Shown: positions 26,183 to 34,900 of the stretch, piece by piece | How the letters are laid out: every line of letters starts with the position of its first letter | Position numbering within the stretch: the first letter of the stretch is position 1 | Assembly: GCF_023073315.1 (NCBI RefSeq) | Contig: NZ_JADPJH010000010.1 | Coordinates: forward strand, 124,001 to 188,000 | DNA: 64,000 nt | Direction: 5' to 3' | Source: Bradyrhizobium sp. 1 | GTDB lineage: Bacteria; Pseudomonadota; Alphaproteobacteria; Rhizobiales; Xanthobacteraceae | Made by a program: the position numbers and the translations under genes | The notes under the pieces: generated by a model | Seen by the model: the letters and a program-made list of their open reading frames with translations, nothing else | The model's database searches: none | Told to the model about the DNA's origin: nothing

Positions 26183-27742
26183 ATGACCAAGCTGACCGAC
26201 TACACAAGCTACGCAGCCGCGCAGACGATCTTCTCCCCGGAGAAGCTCTGGGAATTGTTCGACGGCAATCGCGCGCAGCTGAACATCGCGCATGAATGCA
26301 TCGACCGGCACGCCGGCCGTTCCAATCCGGCCGTGATCGTCGTTCGCGCGGACGGCCCGGACGAGGTGCTGGGCTTTGCCGAGCTCGCGGACGCGTCCTC
26401 GCGCTTCGCGCATGATCTGGTGAGCCGCGGGATCAAGGCCGGCGATCGCGTCGCGATCATGCTCGAACCCTCGCGCGCCTTCTACGTGTCGGTGTTCGGC
26501 ACCATGAAGGCCGGCGCCATCGCGGTGCCACTGTTCACGCTGTTCGGCCCTGATGGCGTCAAGCTGCGCGTCGACGATTGCAAGCCGCGGCTGATCGTGA
26601 CCAATGCGGAGAAGGCGCCGCTGCTCGCCGGGATCGGCACCGAGGTGGTGGTCGCCGACGACGCTTTCCTGAACGAGTTGAATCGCTTCGCGCCGCACTT
26701 CACGCCCGATACGGCGGCCGACGCGATGGCCCTGTTCCAATACACCTCGGGCACGACGCGCGAACTGCCCGAGGCGGTCAAGCACACGCATCGTTCGATC
26801 GTGACGCTGATGGTGGCGGCACTGTACGGCACCGGCCTGCGCCCGGGCGATCGCTTCATCTGCCCGTCGTCGCCGGCATGGGGACACGGGCTCTGGCACG
26901 GCACACTGGCGCCGCTGGCGCTCGGCATCACCATCGGGGCCTATGCCGGCAAGTTCAATCCGGAGCGGCTGCTGGCTGCGCTCGAGCAGCACCGGTTCAC
27001 CAACATCTCGGCGGCGGCCACGCATTACCGCATGATGCGGAATTCGGGTGCCGCGCCGCGCTACCGCTACGTGCTGGAGAAATTGTCGTTCACCGGCGAA
27101 CCGATCGACAGCGAGACGGCGACATTCGTCAACGACACCTTCGGCCGCCAGGTGTGCAGCATGTACGGCACCACCGAGATCGGCGTGATCCTGGTGAGTT
27201 ATCCCGGCGCGCGCGATTTCGTCGTCAAGCCGGGATCCCTGGGCAAGCCGATCCCCGGCGGCCGCGTCGAAGTGCAGGATGCCGAAGGGCGGCCGTGCGC
27301 GACCGGTGTGACCGGCGAGCTGAAGGTCTGGCGCCGTGACACGTGGATCGCGACCAAGGACCTCGGGCGCATCGACGAGGACGGGTACTTTTATCACGGC
27401 GGCCGGGCCGATGACGTCATCATCTCCGCCGGCTGGACCATGAGCGCGGTCGAAATCGAGGATGCGATCCTCAAGCATCCGCAGGTGCGCGAGGCCGCGG
27501 CCATCGGCGTCCCCGATCCGCTGCGCGGCCAGGTGGTGAAGGCCTTCGTGGTCACGGAACGGCCGGGCGATGCGGCCTTCGAGCACGAGATTCAGAACGT
27601 CGTGCGCCAGCGCCTCAGCCATCACGAATATCCGCGCCTCGTCAGCTTCGTCACAGAGCTGCCGAAGACGCCGGCCGGCAAGGTCAATCGCAAGGTGCTG
27701 CGGGACCGCGAAGCAATCAAGCAATCAGAAGCAACAAGCTAG
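26183..27742 (+). CDS. AMP-forming acyl-CoA synthetase
   Basis: This 519-residue ANL-family ligase makes an acyl-AMP and then an acyl-CoA. The ATP loop reads FQYTSGTTRELPEAVKH, so the usual glycine and lysine (TSGTTGLPKG) are replaced. The aromatic/Thr motif MYGTTEIG, the YFYHGGRADDVI hinge region and the catalytic C-terminal Lys in PAGKVNRK are kept. The type is close to benzoate or medium-chain acid ligases; the acid is unknown. The ATG at 26183 is preferred to the TTG at 26174. It is the first gene of a four-gene operon. Confidence 0.9.
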   Translation: MTKLTDYTSYAAAQTIFSPEKLWELFDGNRAQLNIAHECIDRHAGRSNPAVIVVRADGPDEVLGFAELADASSRFAHDLVSRGIKAGDRVAIMLEPSRAFYVSVFGTMKAGAIAVPLFTLFGPDGVKLRVDDCKPRLIVTNAEKAPLLAGIGTEVVVADDAFLNELNRFAPHFTPDTAADAMALFQYTSGTTRELPEAVKHTHRSIVTLMVAALYGTGLRPGDRFICPSSPAWGHGLWHGTLAPLALGITIGAYAGKFNPERLLAALEQHRFTNISAAATHYRMMRNSGAAPRYRYVLEKLSFTGEPIDSETATFVNDTFGRQVCSMYGTTEIGVILVSYPGARDFVVKPGSLGKPIPGGRVEVQDAEGRPCATGVTGELKVWRRDTWIATKDLGRIDEDGYFYHGGRADDVIISAGWTMSAVEIEDAILKHPQVREAAAIGVPDPLRGQVVKAFVVTERPGDAAFEHEIQNVVRQRLSHHEYPRLVSFVTELPKTPAGKVNRKVLRDREAIKQSEATS

Positions 27743-27757
27743 AGGAAGGAACGCCAC

Positions 27758-28897
27758 ATGCTGGACAAGATCGAAAGCAGATTTCCGAAGATCACCGAAG
27801 AGGGCCTCGACGATCTGCGCAAGCGCATCGGCGTCACCATCGGCGTGACCGCCGAGCCCTGGTGCTACGAGGCGACGCGCGACAACATCCGTCACTACGC
27901 GCACGGCATCGGCGACGACAACCCGCTCTGGTGCGATCCCGATTACGCCGCCAAGTCCAGCTATGGCGGCATCGTCGCGCTGCCGAGCTTCCTGTTCTCG
28001 ACCAGCCGCATCGTGTCCGGCTATGTCGGCGGCATGCCCGGCGTCCACGCCATGTGGTCGGGCGCGGACTGGACCTGGCACAAGGCTGTCAGGCGCAACG
28101 ACGTGATTTCGACCGAGGCAAAGTTGAAAGACCTCGTCGAGCATCAGACGCGCTTCGCGGGTCGGGCGATCCAGCAGACCTATCACGTCGATTTCTTCAA
28201 CCAGCAGGGCGACCTCGTCGCCGAAGCGGATAGCTGGTGCTTCCGGACCGAGCGCGACCATGCGCGCGACCAGGGCACCAAATACAGCGAGGTCAAGGCC
28301 CGCGCGCCGCGCCGCTACAGCGACGAGGAGCTCGCCGCAGCCTACAAGCACTATGCCGCCGAGCGGATTCAGGGTTCGCGGCCGCGCTATTGGCAGGACG
28401 TCACCGAAGGCGAGGCGCTGCCGGTGATGCTGAAGGGCCCGATGACGGTCACCGGCTTCATCGCCTATGCACAAGGCTGGGGCGGTCTCTACATCCGCGC
28501 CAACAAGCTCGCCTGGAAGCTGCAGGACGCCCACCGCGGTCTCGGCATTCCGAACCGTTTCAATATCCCCGACTGTCCCGAGCGCGTGCATTGGGAAGAG
28601 GAATTCGCGCTCGAAGTCGGCGCGCCCGGCGCCTATGATTACGGTCCGGAACGCTGCTCCTGGCTGACCCATCACCTCACCAACTGGATGGGCGATGACG
28701 GTTTCCTGCGCCGCGCGACCTGCAAGATCCGCCGGCACAATCCCGAGGGCGACATCCTGTTCATCAAGGGCAAGGTGAAGCGCAAGTTCGTCGAGAACGG
28801 CCGTCACCTCGTCGAGATCGAACAGGAAGCGCGCAACCAGGACGACGAGCTCTCCGTACTCGGCACCGGTATCGTGGAATTGCCAAGCCGTAGCTAA
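27758..28897 (+). CDS. MaoC/FAS1-like acyl-CoA dehydratase, two-hotdog protein
   Basis: This 379-residue protein has an N-terminal FAS1-like dehydratase half (TRDNIRHYAHGIGDDNPLWCD) and a second hot-dog half (VMLKGPMTVTGFIAYAQGWGG, then VHWEEEFALEVGAPGAYDYG). The Asp-x4-His type catalytic pair of MaoC hydratases is not obvious in the second half. Members hydrate or dehydrate 2-enoyl-CoA or C4-mesaconyl-CoA-like thioesters. It lies 15 bases after the ligase gene, so it is co-transcribed and probably acts on the ligase product. Confidence 0.82.
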   Translation: MLDKIESRFPKITEEGLDDLRKRIGVTIGVTAEPWCYEATRDNIRHYAHGIGDDNPLWCDPDYAAKSSYGGIVALPSFLFSTSRIVSGYVGGMPGVHAMWSGADWTWHKAVRRNDVISTEAKLKDLVEHQTRFAGRAIQQTYHVDFFNQQGDLVAEADSWCFRTERDHARDQGTKYSEVKARAPRRYSDEELAAAYKHYAAERIQGSRPRYWQDVTEGEALPVMLKGPMTVTGFIAYAQGWGGLYIRANKLAWKLQDAHRGLGIPNRFNIPDCPERVHWEEEFALEVGAPGAYDYGPERCSWLTHHLTNWMGDDGFLRRATCKIRRHNPEGDILFIKGKVKRKFVENGRHLVEIEQEARNQDDELSVLGTGIVELPSRS

Positions 28898-28921
28898 CAG
28901 TAACCAACTGGGCGAACGAGC

Positions 28922-30139
28922 ATGCCCGCAACCGAACTCACGCGCGGAGCGGTGACCGGCCTCAAGGTCGTCGATCTCTCGCGCGTGCTGGCGGGGCCGC
29001 TGTGCACGCAGATGCTGGCCGATCATGGCGCCGATGTCGTCAAGATCGAGCCACCGTCGGGCGATGAGACCCGCGGTCTCGGGCCACCGTTCGATGCGGC
29101 CGGACAGGCCGCGTATTTCGGCGCCGTCAACCGCGGCAAGCGCGGCATGGCGCTCGACCTCTCGCGCACTGAAGGGTGCGCGGTGCTCGACGCGCTGCTG
29201 AAGGACGCCGATGTGCTGGTGGAGAATTTCCTGCCCGGCACCATGGAGCGCTGGGGGCTCGGCTACGAGGCGCATTTATCCGCGCGCTTTCCGCGCTTGA
29301 TCTACTGCGCGATCTCGGGCTTCGGCGCTGACGGGCCGCTCGGCGGATTGCCCGGCTATGATGCCGTGCTCCAGGCCATGTGCGGCCTGATGAGCATCAA
29401 CGGGACGGAAGGTTCGGGCGCCACGCGCGTCGGCGTTCCCATCGTCGATTACGTCACCGGCTACAATGCGCTCACCGGCGTGTTGCTGGCGCTCGCGGCG
29501 CGCGAACGAACCGGACGGGGGCAGCGTGTCGAGGTGACGCTGTTCGACACCGCGCTTGGCCTGCTGGTCCCGCACGCGGCGAACTGGATCTGCTCTGGCA
29601 ACGTGCCCGGCCGCCTCGGTAGCGCCCATCCCAACATCGCGCCTTACGACAAGTTCGCGGCGGCCGACGGCGAGATATTTCTCGGCATCCTCAACGACGG
29701 CCAGTTCCGCCGCTTCTGCCAGAAGGTGAGACGCGGCGACCTGCTCGACGACCCACGTTTCCGCACCAACGCCGATCGGCTCCGTCACGTGGCAGCGCTT
29801 CGCACCGAGCTGGAGCGGACGCTGGCCGGATTCAAGTCCGATGATCTCTGCCGCGACTTGATGCAGGCCGGCGTCCCCGCCGGCGTGGTCAACACGGTGC
29901 CGCAGGCGTTCGCGCAAGCCCATGTCGCCCACCGCGACATGCTGGTTGAAAGCGAGGGCCATCGCGCGCCCGGCATTCCCGTGAAGCTGGCGCAGACGCC
30001 TGGGAGCGTGGAGCGACGGCCGCCCCGCTTTGGCGAGCATGCCCGCGACATTCTGGCGGGGGCCGGTTTTGACGAGGCGATGATCGACCGCCTGATCGAC
30101 GCAGGCATCGTCATGCCGCAAAGGAAGGACACCGCGTAA
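28922..30139 (+). CDS. CaiB/BaiF family (class III) CoA-transferase
   Basis: This 405-residue family III transferase has LKVVDLSRVLAGPLCTQMLADHGADV at the N-terminus, ENFLPGTMERWGLGYE, and the catalytic Asp176 in VGVPIVDYVTGY. These enzymes move CoA between carboxylates through an aspartyl anhydride. Together with a ligase and a dehydratase it suggests degradation of a dicarboxylic or hydroxy acid via CoA thioesters. It lies 24 bases after the dehydratase gene. Confidence 0.92.
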   Translation: MPATELTRGAVTGLKVVDLSRVLAGPLCTQMLADHGADVVKIEPPSGDETRGLGPPFDAAGQAAYFGAVNRGKRGMALDLSRTEGCAVLDALLKDADVLVENFLPGTMERWGLGYEAHLSARFPRLIYCAISGFGADGPLGGLPGYDAVLQAMCGLMSINGTEGSGATRVGVPIVDYVTGYNALTGVLLALAARERTGRGQRVEVTLFDTALGLLVPHAANWICSGNVPGRLGSAHPNIAPYDKFAAADGEIFLGILNDGQFRRFCQKVRRGDLLDDPRFRTNADRLRHVAALRTELERTLAGFKSDDLCRDLMQAGVPAGVVNTVPQAFAQAHVAHRDMLVESEGHRAPGIPVKLAQTPGSVERRPPRFGEHARDILAGAGFDEAMIDRLIDAGIVMPQRKDTA

Positions 30140-30193
30140 CGATAAGAAGGCGACCAGGAAAACAATCAAAATAAATAATCGGAGGAAACGATC

Positions 30194-31156
30194 ATGCTGA
30201 AATCCGCGAGATGGGCCGTGGGATTGCTGGCCCTGCTATGGAGTTGCGCAAGCCTTGCGCAAACGTTTCCGACCAAGCCGGTCAGGATCATCGTTCCCTA
30301 CCAGGCGGGCCAGGGCACCGACGTCGTGGCACGATATCTGGCCGACCATTTGTCGCGCACGCTCGGCCAGCGCTTCTATGTCGAGAACAAGCCCGGTGCC
30401 GGCGGCAATATCGGTGCCGAGCAGGCGGCGCATTCGGAGCCCGACGGCTACACGCTGCTGATGGGCACCAACGCCACCCAGACCATGAACGAGTTCATGT
30501 ATCCTTCGATGGGTTTCGCGCCTGACAAGGACTTTGCTCCGATCATCCTGGTCGGCAAGCTGCCGCTGGTGATCACGGCCGGTCCGTCGTTTGCCGGAAA
30601 CGACGTGGTCGATCTGATCGCTGCGGCCAAGACGAAGCCCGACAAGATCGACGTCGCCCTGCCGAGCACGACGGCGCGTGTCATCTTCGAGTTTCTCAAG
30701 GATGTGACCGGCGCGCCGATGTTCGGCGTTCCCTACAAGGGCTCGGCAACGGCGATGACCGACGTGCTCGGCGGACAGGTGCCGCTGCTGATCGATACGG
30801 TGACCGCGGTGCGCACCCAGATCGAGGATGGCAAGCTGAAGGCGCTCGGCGTCACCGTGCTGAAGCCGAGCGAGTTGTTGCCGGGCGTGAAGCCGGTCGC
30901 CGAGCAGGGCGTGCCTGATTTCGAGATGGCGGGATGGAATGCCTTCTACGCGCCGCGCGACACGCCGCAGGCCATCATCGAGCTTCTGAACGGCGAGTTC
31001 GCCAAGGCGCTCGCCCTGCCCGAGACGCGGAAGCGGCTGCAAGAGCTGGGCTTTGATCCGGCCGGCGGAACGCCGATGGACCTCGCCCGGTTCGAGACGC
31101 GGGAACGGCTCAAATGGGGGCCAGTGATCAAGGCGACGGGTTTGCAGGGCGGCTAA
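30194..31156 (+). CDS. Bug/TctC-type periplasmic substrate-binding protein
   Basis: This 320-residue protein has a signal peptide (through SCASLAQ) and a Bug-family fold: FPTKPVRIIVPYQAGQGTDV, VENKPGAGGNIGAE, PDGYTLLMGTNAT, FGVPYKGSATAMTDVLGG and LKALGVTV. Such proteins bind carboxylates and usually hand them to TctAB carriers; none is coded nearby, so it may use a carrier elsewhere or serve as a sensor partner. GGAGGAAA precedes the ATG at 30194. It is the last gene of the operon, convergent with tesB. Confidence 0.93.
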   Translation: MLKSARWAVGLLALLWSCASLAQTFPTKPVRIIVPYQAGQGTDVVARYLADHLSRTLGQRFYVENKPGAGGNIGAEQAAHSEPDGYTLLMGTNATQTMNEFMYPSMGFAPDKDFAPIILVGKLPLVITAGPSFAGNDVVDLIAAAKTKPDKIDVALPSTTARVIFEFLKDVTGAPMFGVPYKGSATAMTDVLGGQVPLLIDTVTAVRTQIEDGKLKALGVTVLKPSELLPGVKPVAEQGVPDFEMAGWNAFYAPRDTPQAIIELLNGEFAKALALPETRKRLQELGFDPAGGTPMDLARFETRERLKWGPVIKATGLQGG

Positions 31157-31169
31157 CGTTGCAGCGAGA

Positions 31170-32033
31170 TCAGGTTCTGCGCTCGCGCACCGAGCCTTCC
31201 TGCGCCACTGAGGCCACCAGCGTACCATCCGGCTTGAAGATGAGGCCGCGGCTCAGGCCGCGGCCGCCTTGCGCGCTCGGCGAATCCTGCGCGTAGAGCA
31301 GCCATTCGTCGGCGCGGAACGGGCGGTGGAACCACATCGCGTGATCGAGGCTCGCCGGCATCATGCGCTTGTCGAACAGCGTGCGGCCATAGCGCGCCAT
31401 GATCGCGTCGAGCAGCGAAAAGTCCGAGGCGTAGGCGAGCGCGCACAGATGCAGCGCAGGATCATCAGGAAGTTTTGCGGCCGTGCGGATCCAGATATGG
31501 ATGCGGCCGTCGTCGACCTTCTGGCCGAAATAGCGGCCGATCTCGACGGGGCGCAATTCGATTGGGCGATCCATCTCATAGTAGCGGCGGATGAACTCCG
31601 GCATCTCCTTGAACTGCGGCTGCTTTGCAACCTCCTCCGCGGTCAGCTTTTCCGGCGGCGGCACGTCCGGCATCTTGTCCTGGTGATCGAAGGCGCTTTC
31701 CTCCTCGGCGTGGAATGACACCATGATCGAGAAGATCGCATTGCCGTGCTGGATCGCGGTGACGCGGCGGGTCGAATAGCTCTTGCCGTCGCGCAGCCGT
31801 TCGACCTGGTAGATGATCGGAACCTGCGGGTCGCCGGGCAGGATGAAATAGCAATGCAGCGAATGCGGCAGCCGGCCTTCGACGGTCCGGCAAGCCGCAA
31901 CCATCGCCTGCCCGATCACCTGGCCGCCAAAGACCCGCTGCCAGTCCGTCTTCGGGCTGTTGCCGCGAAACAAATTCACCTCGAGCTGTTCGAGGTCGAG
32001 GATCGAAATCAGGTCGAACAGGCTCTTGGACAT
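31170..32033 (-). CDS. tesB: Acyl-CoA thioesterase II
   Basis: This 287-residue double hot-dog thioesterase hydrolyses acyl-CoA to the free acid. FGGQVIGQAMVAACRTV and RLRDGKSYSTRRVTAIQHG belong to the first half, and YASDFSLLDAIM with the catalytic Asp, then SLDHAMWFHRPFRADEWLLY, to the second. It ends VAQEGSVRERRT, and this 3' end is partly repeated at 25131-25190. In related genomes it sits between ubiH and glnK-amtB. It is divergent from the hydroxylase gene at 32184. Confidence 0.95.
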   Translation of the reverse strand: MSKSLFDLISILDLEQLEVNLFRGNSPKTDWQRVFGGQVIGQAMVAACRTVEGRLPHSLHCYFILPGDPQVPIIYQVERLRDGKSYSTRRVTAIQHGNAIFSIMVSFHAEEESAFDHQDKMPDVPPPEKLTAEEVAKQPQFKEMPEFIRRYYEMDRPIELRPVEIGRYFGQKVDDGRIHIWIRTAAKLPDDPALHLCALAYASDFSLLDAIMARYGRTLFDKRMMPASLDHAMWFHRPFRADEWLLYAQDSPSAQGGRGLSRGLIFKPDGTLVASVAQEGSVRERRT

Positions 32034-32183
32034 GGCGTGAACTTTCTTGCCGTCATTCCGGGTCGGGTGCTCCGGAATGATACAATAGGGGCTTCCGCCC
32101 TTGTTTCACCTCACTGTTTCGCCCAGCTATAGTCTGCTAGCAAGACCAAGAATTGACTGGGACTTTGGCAGGAAAACTTGGGT

Positions 32184-33404
32184 ATGTCGGTACAGGGTAG
32201 CATTGTCATTGGCGGCGGCGCGTTTGCCGGCCTCGCACTGGCTCTGGCGTTGCGTCAGGGGCTGGGACCTGAGATTCCCGTCATCGTCGCCGACCCCGCG
32301 CTTGCCACACGGCCGAGCCGCGACCCGCGCGCGACCGCGATCGTGGCCGCCTGCCGCCGCCTGTTCGAGGCGATCGGCGCCTGGGACGACGTCAAGGGCG
32401 AGGCGCAGCCGATCCTCGACATGGTGGTCACCGATTCCAAGCTGGAGGACGCCACGCGTCCGGCATTCCTGAATTTTGCCGGCGACGTCGCGCCGGGCGA
32501 GCCCTTTGCCCACATGGTCGAGAACCGCCGCCTGATCGATGCGCTGGTGCTGCGCGCCGAGGCCGAGGGCATCGATCTTCGCGCGACGACTGTGGCAACT
32601 TACGACGCGCGCGACGCGGGCATCGATGTAACGCTCGGCGACGGCAGCGTGATTGCGGCAAGTCTCCTTGTCGCCGCCGATGGCGCACGGTCAAAACTGC
32701 GCGAACGCGCCGGCATCGCCACCCATGGCTGGGAATACGACCAGTCCGGCATCGTCGTCACCGTCGGTCACGAGCGCGATCACGAGGGCCGCGCCGAAGA
32801 GCACTTCCTGCCGGCCGGTCCGTTCGCGATCCTGCCGCTCTCGGGAAAACGCTCGTCGCTGGTCTGGACCGAGCGTCGCAGCGAGGCGGCGCGCATCATT
32901 GCGCTCAGCGACGAAGAATTTCATGGCGAGCTCGAGCAGCGTTTTGGCCTGCATCTCGGCGAAGTGAAGGCGCTCGACAAGCCGCGCGCGTTTCCGCTGT
33001 CCTATTTCGTCGCGCGCTCCTTCGTCGCCGAGCGCCTCGCGCTGGTCGGCGATTCCGCGCATGTCATTCACCCCATCGCGGGCCAGGGTCTCAACATGGG
33101 GCTGAAGGATGTCGCAGCACTGGCCGAGGTCGTGGTCGATGCCGCGCGGCTCGGCATGGATCTCGGTGGCACCGACGTGCTCGAACGTTACCAGCGCTGG
33201 CGCCGCTTCGACACCATGGCGATGGGCGTTGCCACCAACTCGCTGAACTTCCTGTTCTCCAACCAGTCGACGTTGCTGCGCACCGTCCGCGACATCGGGT
33301 TAGGTCTCGTCGACCGCGCCCCGCCGCTGAAGAATCTTTTCATTCGGCAAGCCGCAGGGCTGACGGGCGAGATACCGCGGTTGCTGAAGGGCGAGGCACT
33401 GTGA
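32184..33404 (+). CDS. UbiH/UbiF/COQ6-family FAD monooxygenase
   Basis: This 406-residue flavoprotein probably hydroxylates the ubiquinone precursor ring. The FAD motif is IVIGGGAFAGLALALAL, DGARSKLRE marks the second FAD contact, and ALVGDSAHVIHPIAGQGLNMGLKDV is diagnostic of the family. The ATG at 32184 is preferred to the TTG at 32178. Which ring position it oxidises cannot be read from sequence. It is divergent from tesB. Confidence 0.92.
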   Translation: MSVQGSIVIGGGAFAGLALALALRQGLGPEIPVIVADPALATRPSRDPRATAIVAACRRLFEAIGAWDDVKGEAQPILDMVVTDSKLEDATRPAFLNFAGDVAPGEPFAHMVENRRLIDALVLRAEAEGIDLRATTVATYDARDAGIDVTLGDGSVIAASLLVAADGARSKLRERAGIATHGWEYDQSGIVVTVGHERDHEGRAEEHFLPAGPFAILPLSGKRSSLVWTERRSEAARIIALSDEEFHGELEQRFGLHLGEVKALDKPRAFPLSYFVARSFVAERLALVGDSAHVIHPIAGQGLNMGLKDVAALAEVVVDAARLGMDLGGTDVLERYQRWRRFDTMAMGVATNSLNFLFSNQSTLLRTVRDIGLGLVDRAPPLKNLFIRQAAGLTGEIPRLLKGEAL

Positions 33405-33409
33405 GGGCG

Positions 33410-33456
33410 AATGGTGAGTAGCGAATAGCGAGTGGATCCATTCGCTACTCGCCATT
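33410..33456. repeat. Hairpin repeat after the hydroxylase gene
   Basis: AATGGTGAGTAGCGAAT and ATTCGCTACTCGCCATT pair with one mismatch, between the convergent hydroxylase and Trm112 genes. It is a known type of Bradyrhizobium intergenic palindrome and may serve as a terminator in both directions, though T runs are absent. Confidence 0.65.
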
Positions 33457-33471
33457 CCCTATTCGCCGCCC

Positions 33472-33669
33472 TCAATCGATCTTGCGCGCCTCTTCCGGCA
33501 GCATGATCGGGATGCCGTCGCGGATCGGATAAGCGAGTTTTGCGGACCGCGAGATCAGCTCCTGCTTGGCGGAATCGAACTCCAGCGGGCCCTTGGTCAG
33601 CGGGCAGACCAGGATCTCCAGCAGCTTGGGATCGACGCTGTTTTCGGGGCGTTCGGTGGGCGCGTTCAT
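33472..33669 (-). CDS. Trm112/UPF0434 family protein
   Basis: This 65-residue protein contains [17 protein letters not shown] and [18 protein letters not shown], the Trm112-like pattern. The eukaryotic relative activates methyltransferases; bacterial members are small and may do the same. Only one Cys of the zinc knuckle remains. It ends convergent with the hydroxylase gene. Confidence 0.9.
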   Translation of the reverse strand: MNAPTERPENSVDPKLLEILVCPLTKGPLEFDSAKQELISRSAKLAYPIRDGIPIMLPEEARKID

Positions 33670-33714
33670 TGTGGTCTCCGACGGTCGGTTGCCTCTAGCA
33701 CAGAAAACCGCGGT

Positions 33715-34245
33715 CTAGGCGGAAACCATCCGCATAATTTCGTCGAGCAGGCCCTGGAGCCGTGCCGCCGGCGCCGGCGTGCCCGACAGGGCAAAGCCGA
33801 GAAACGTCCAGTACAGGATCTGCCCGCGGGCCTGCGCGGTCGCAGGCGCAAGTCCGCGTTTCTCCAGCAGCCGCTCGATATAGTCGATCCTGCGGCGGTC
33901 GATCGCGCGGACCGCGGCTTGCGCGGCGGCATCGAACGCCGCCCAGTTGCGCACGGCACGCTCGACATCGAGCCGCGCGCCAAAAGTCCGCCGCAGCAGC
34001 GCTTGCAGCGGCTCGTCGCTTCCGGCTTCGACGTCGGCGATGATCTGCTCAGCCGCAATCTCGCGCCAGCGTTTCAGCACGGCCGCGTGGAACGCGCCGA
34101 GATCGGCAAAATGCCAATAGAAGCTGCCGCGCGAAACGCCCATGGCCTTGGCGAGCGGATCGGCCTTCAGCGCCGTGAAGCCGCTCCTGGCGAGCGCCTT
34201 CACGCCTTCCTTGATCCAGTCGTCGGCGGAGAGCTGCTCGGTCAT
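33715..34245 (-). CDS. TetR-family transcriptional regulator
   Basis: This 176-residue repressor has an N-terminal helix-turn-helix (EGVKALARSGFTALKADPLAKAMGVSRGSFYWHF) and a ligand domain. The start at 34245 is chosen since the longer frame crosses the promoter region. It is divergent from a small membrane protein gene, and two inverted repeats with shared half-sites lie between them, so it likely represses both. The inducer is unknown. Confidence 0.9.
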   Translation of the reverse strand: MTEQLSADDWIKEGVKALARSGFTALKADPLAKAMGVSRGSFYWHFADLGAFHAAVLKRWREIAAEQIIADVEAGSDEPLQALLRRTFGARLDVERAVRNWAAFDAAAQAAVRAIDRRRIDYIERLLEKRGLAPATAQARGQILYWTFLGFALSGTPAPAARLQGLLDEIMRMVSA

Positions 34246-34266
34246 GTCGGGTCCCGCAATTCGACC

Positions 34267-34280
34267 ATACACTAGTGTAT
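34267..34280. promoter_or_regulatory. Probable TetR operator 1
   Basis: ATACACTAGTGTAT is a 14-base perfect palindrome 22 bases before the TetR start codon. Its half-site recurs at 34310-34327. Confidence 0.62.
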
Positions 34281-34309
34281 TGACAGCCGGCGAACCAGCG
34301 CTTATCTCA

Positions 34310-34327
34310 CCATACACAGATGTATGG
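34310..34327. promoter_or_regulatory. Probable TetR operator 2
   Basis: CCATACA-N4-TGTATGG lies 24 bases before the chosen start of the membrane protein gene and shares the CATACA half-site with operator 1. An ATG at 34324 lies inside it, which is why the start at 34351 is preferred for that gene. Confidence 0.6.
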
Positions 34328-34350
34328 ACAGATTCTCGGGAGCTTTGTCG

Positions 34351-34701
34351 ATGCGTGATCTTTTGCTCCAAGGTGCCGGCGTCGCCGCCATAGCCGTCGC
34401 CGTCATCCATGGCACCCTCGGTGAGACCAAGGTGTTTCCCCGCGCCCGGATCGAGCCGGAACGGCTCCGGACGCTGATCCGCCTGGTCTGGCAGGCCTCG
34501 ACCGTCGCCTGGATCGGCGGTGGCGTGCTGCTGATCGCGGCGCCCTGGATGGACTCGGAGCCGGCACGCCGCTGGATCGTCACCACCATGGCCTGCGTAT
34601 ACGGCTTGTCGGCGCTCGCCAACGCATGGGCGACGCGTGGCCGGCATTTTGGTTGGATGGCGCTCAGCGCCGTCGTCGCGCTCGCGGTCGCCGGCTACTA
34701 G
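34351..34701 (+). CDS. Small four-helix membrane protein of unknown function
   Basis: This 116-residue protein has helices at about 5-22, 45-65, 70-90 and 97-115, with the conserved-looking stretches VIHGTLGETKVF and LIRLVWQASTVAWIGGGVLL. GGGAG precedes the ATG at 34351. No family is assigned. It is paired with a divergent TetR regulator, so it may be an inducible membrane function such as efflux or stress response. Confidence 0.7.
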   Translation: MRDLLLQGAGVAAIAVAVIHGTLGETKVFPRARIEPERLRTLIRLVWQASTVAWIGGGVLLIAAPWMDSEPARRWIVTTMACVYGLSALANAWATRGRHFGWMALSAVVALAVAGY

Positions 34702-34789
34702 CAACGCGACTCTGGCCCGTGAGACGTAAGGCCGCAGCGTCGCACGAAATGCACGCTGAACACGGAGCGCGCTGATCTTTTTCGGATCG

Positions 34790-34804
34790 TTAGAATAACT
34801 CTAA
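34790..34804. promoter_or_regulatory. Irr/ICE-like palindrome
   Basis: TTAGAATAACTCTAA has exact TTAGA/TCTAA arms and resembles the TTAGAA-N3-TTCTAA type of iron control element bound by Irr in Rhizobiales, with one departure. It lies about 97 bases before the PepSY/cytochrome b561 genes. The rest of 34702-34900 shows nothing else. Confidence 0.4.
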
Positions 34805-34900
34805 AGCAATCCGGCCCCAAACCGGATTGACTTCACCCTCTCCTTTGCTTCCTTCGGCCCCGCTTCGCGCCGCGCGCGCACGACAGAGGAGGAGACGTTC

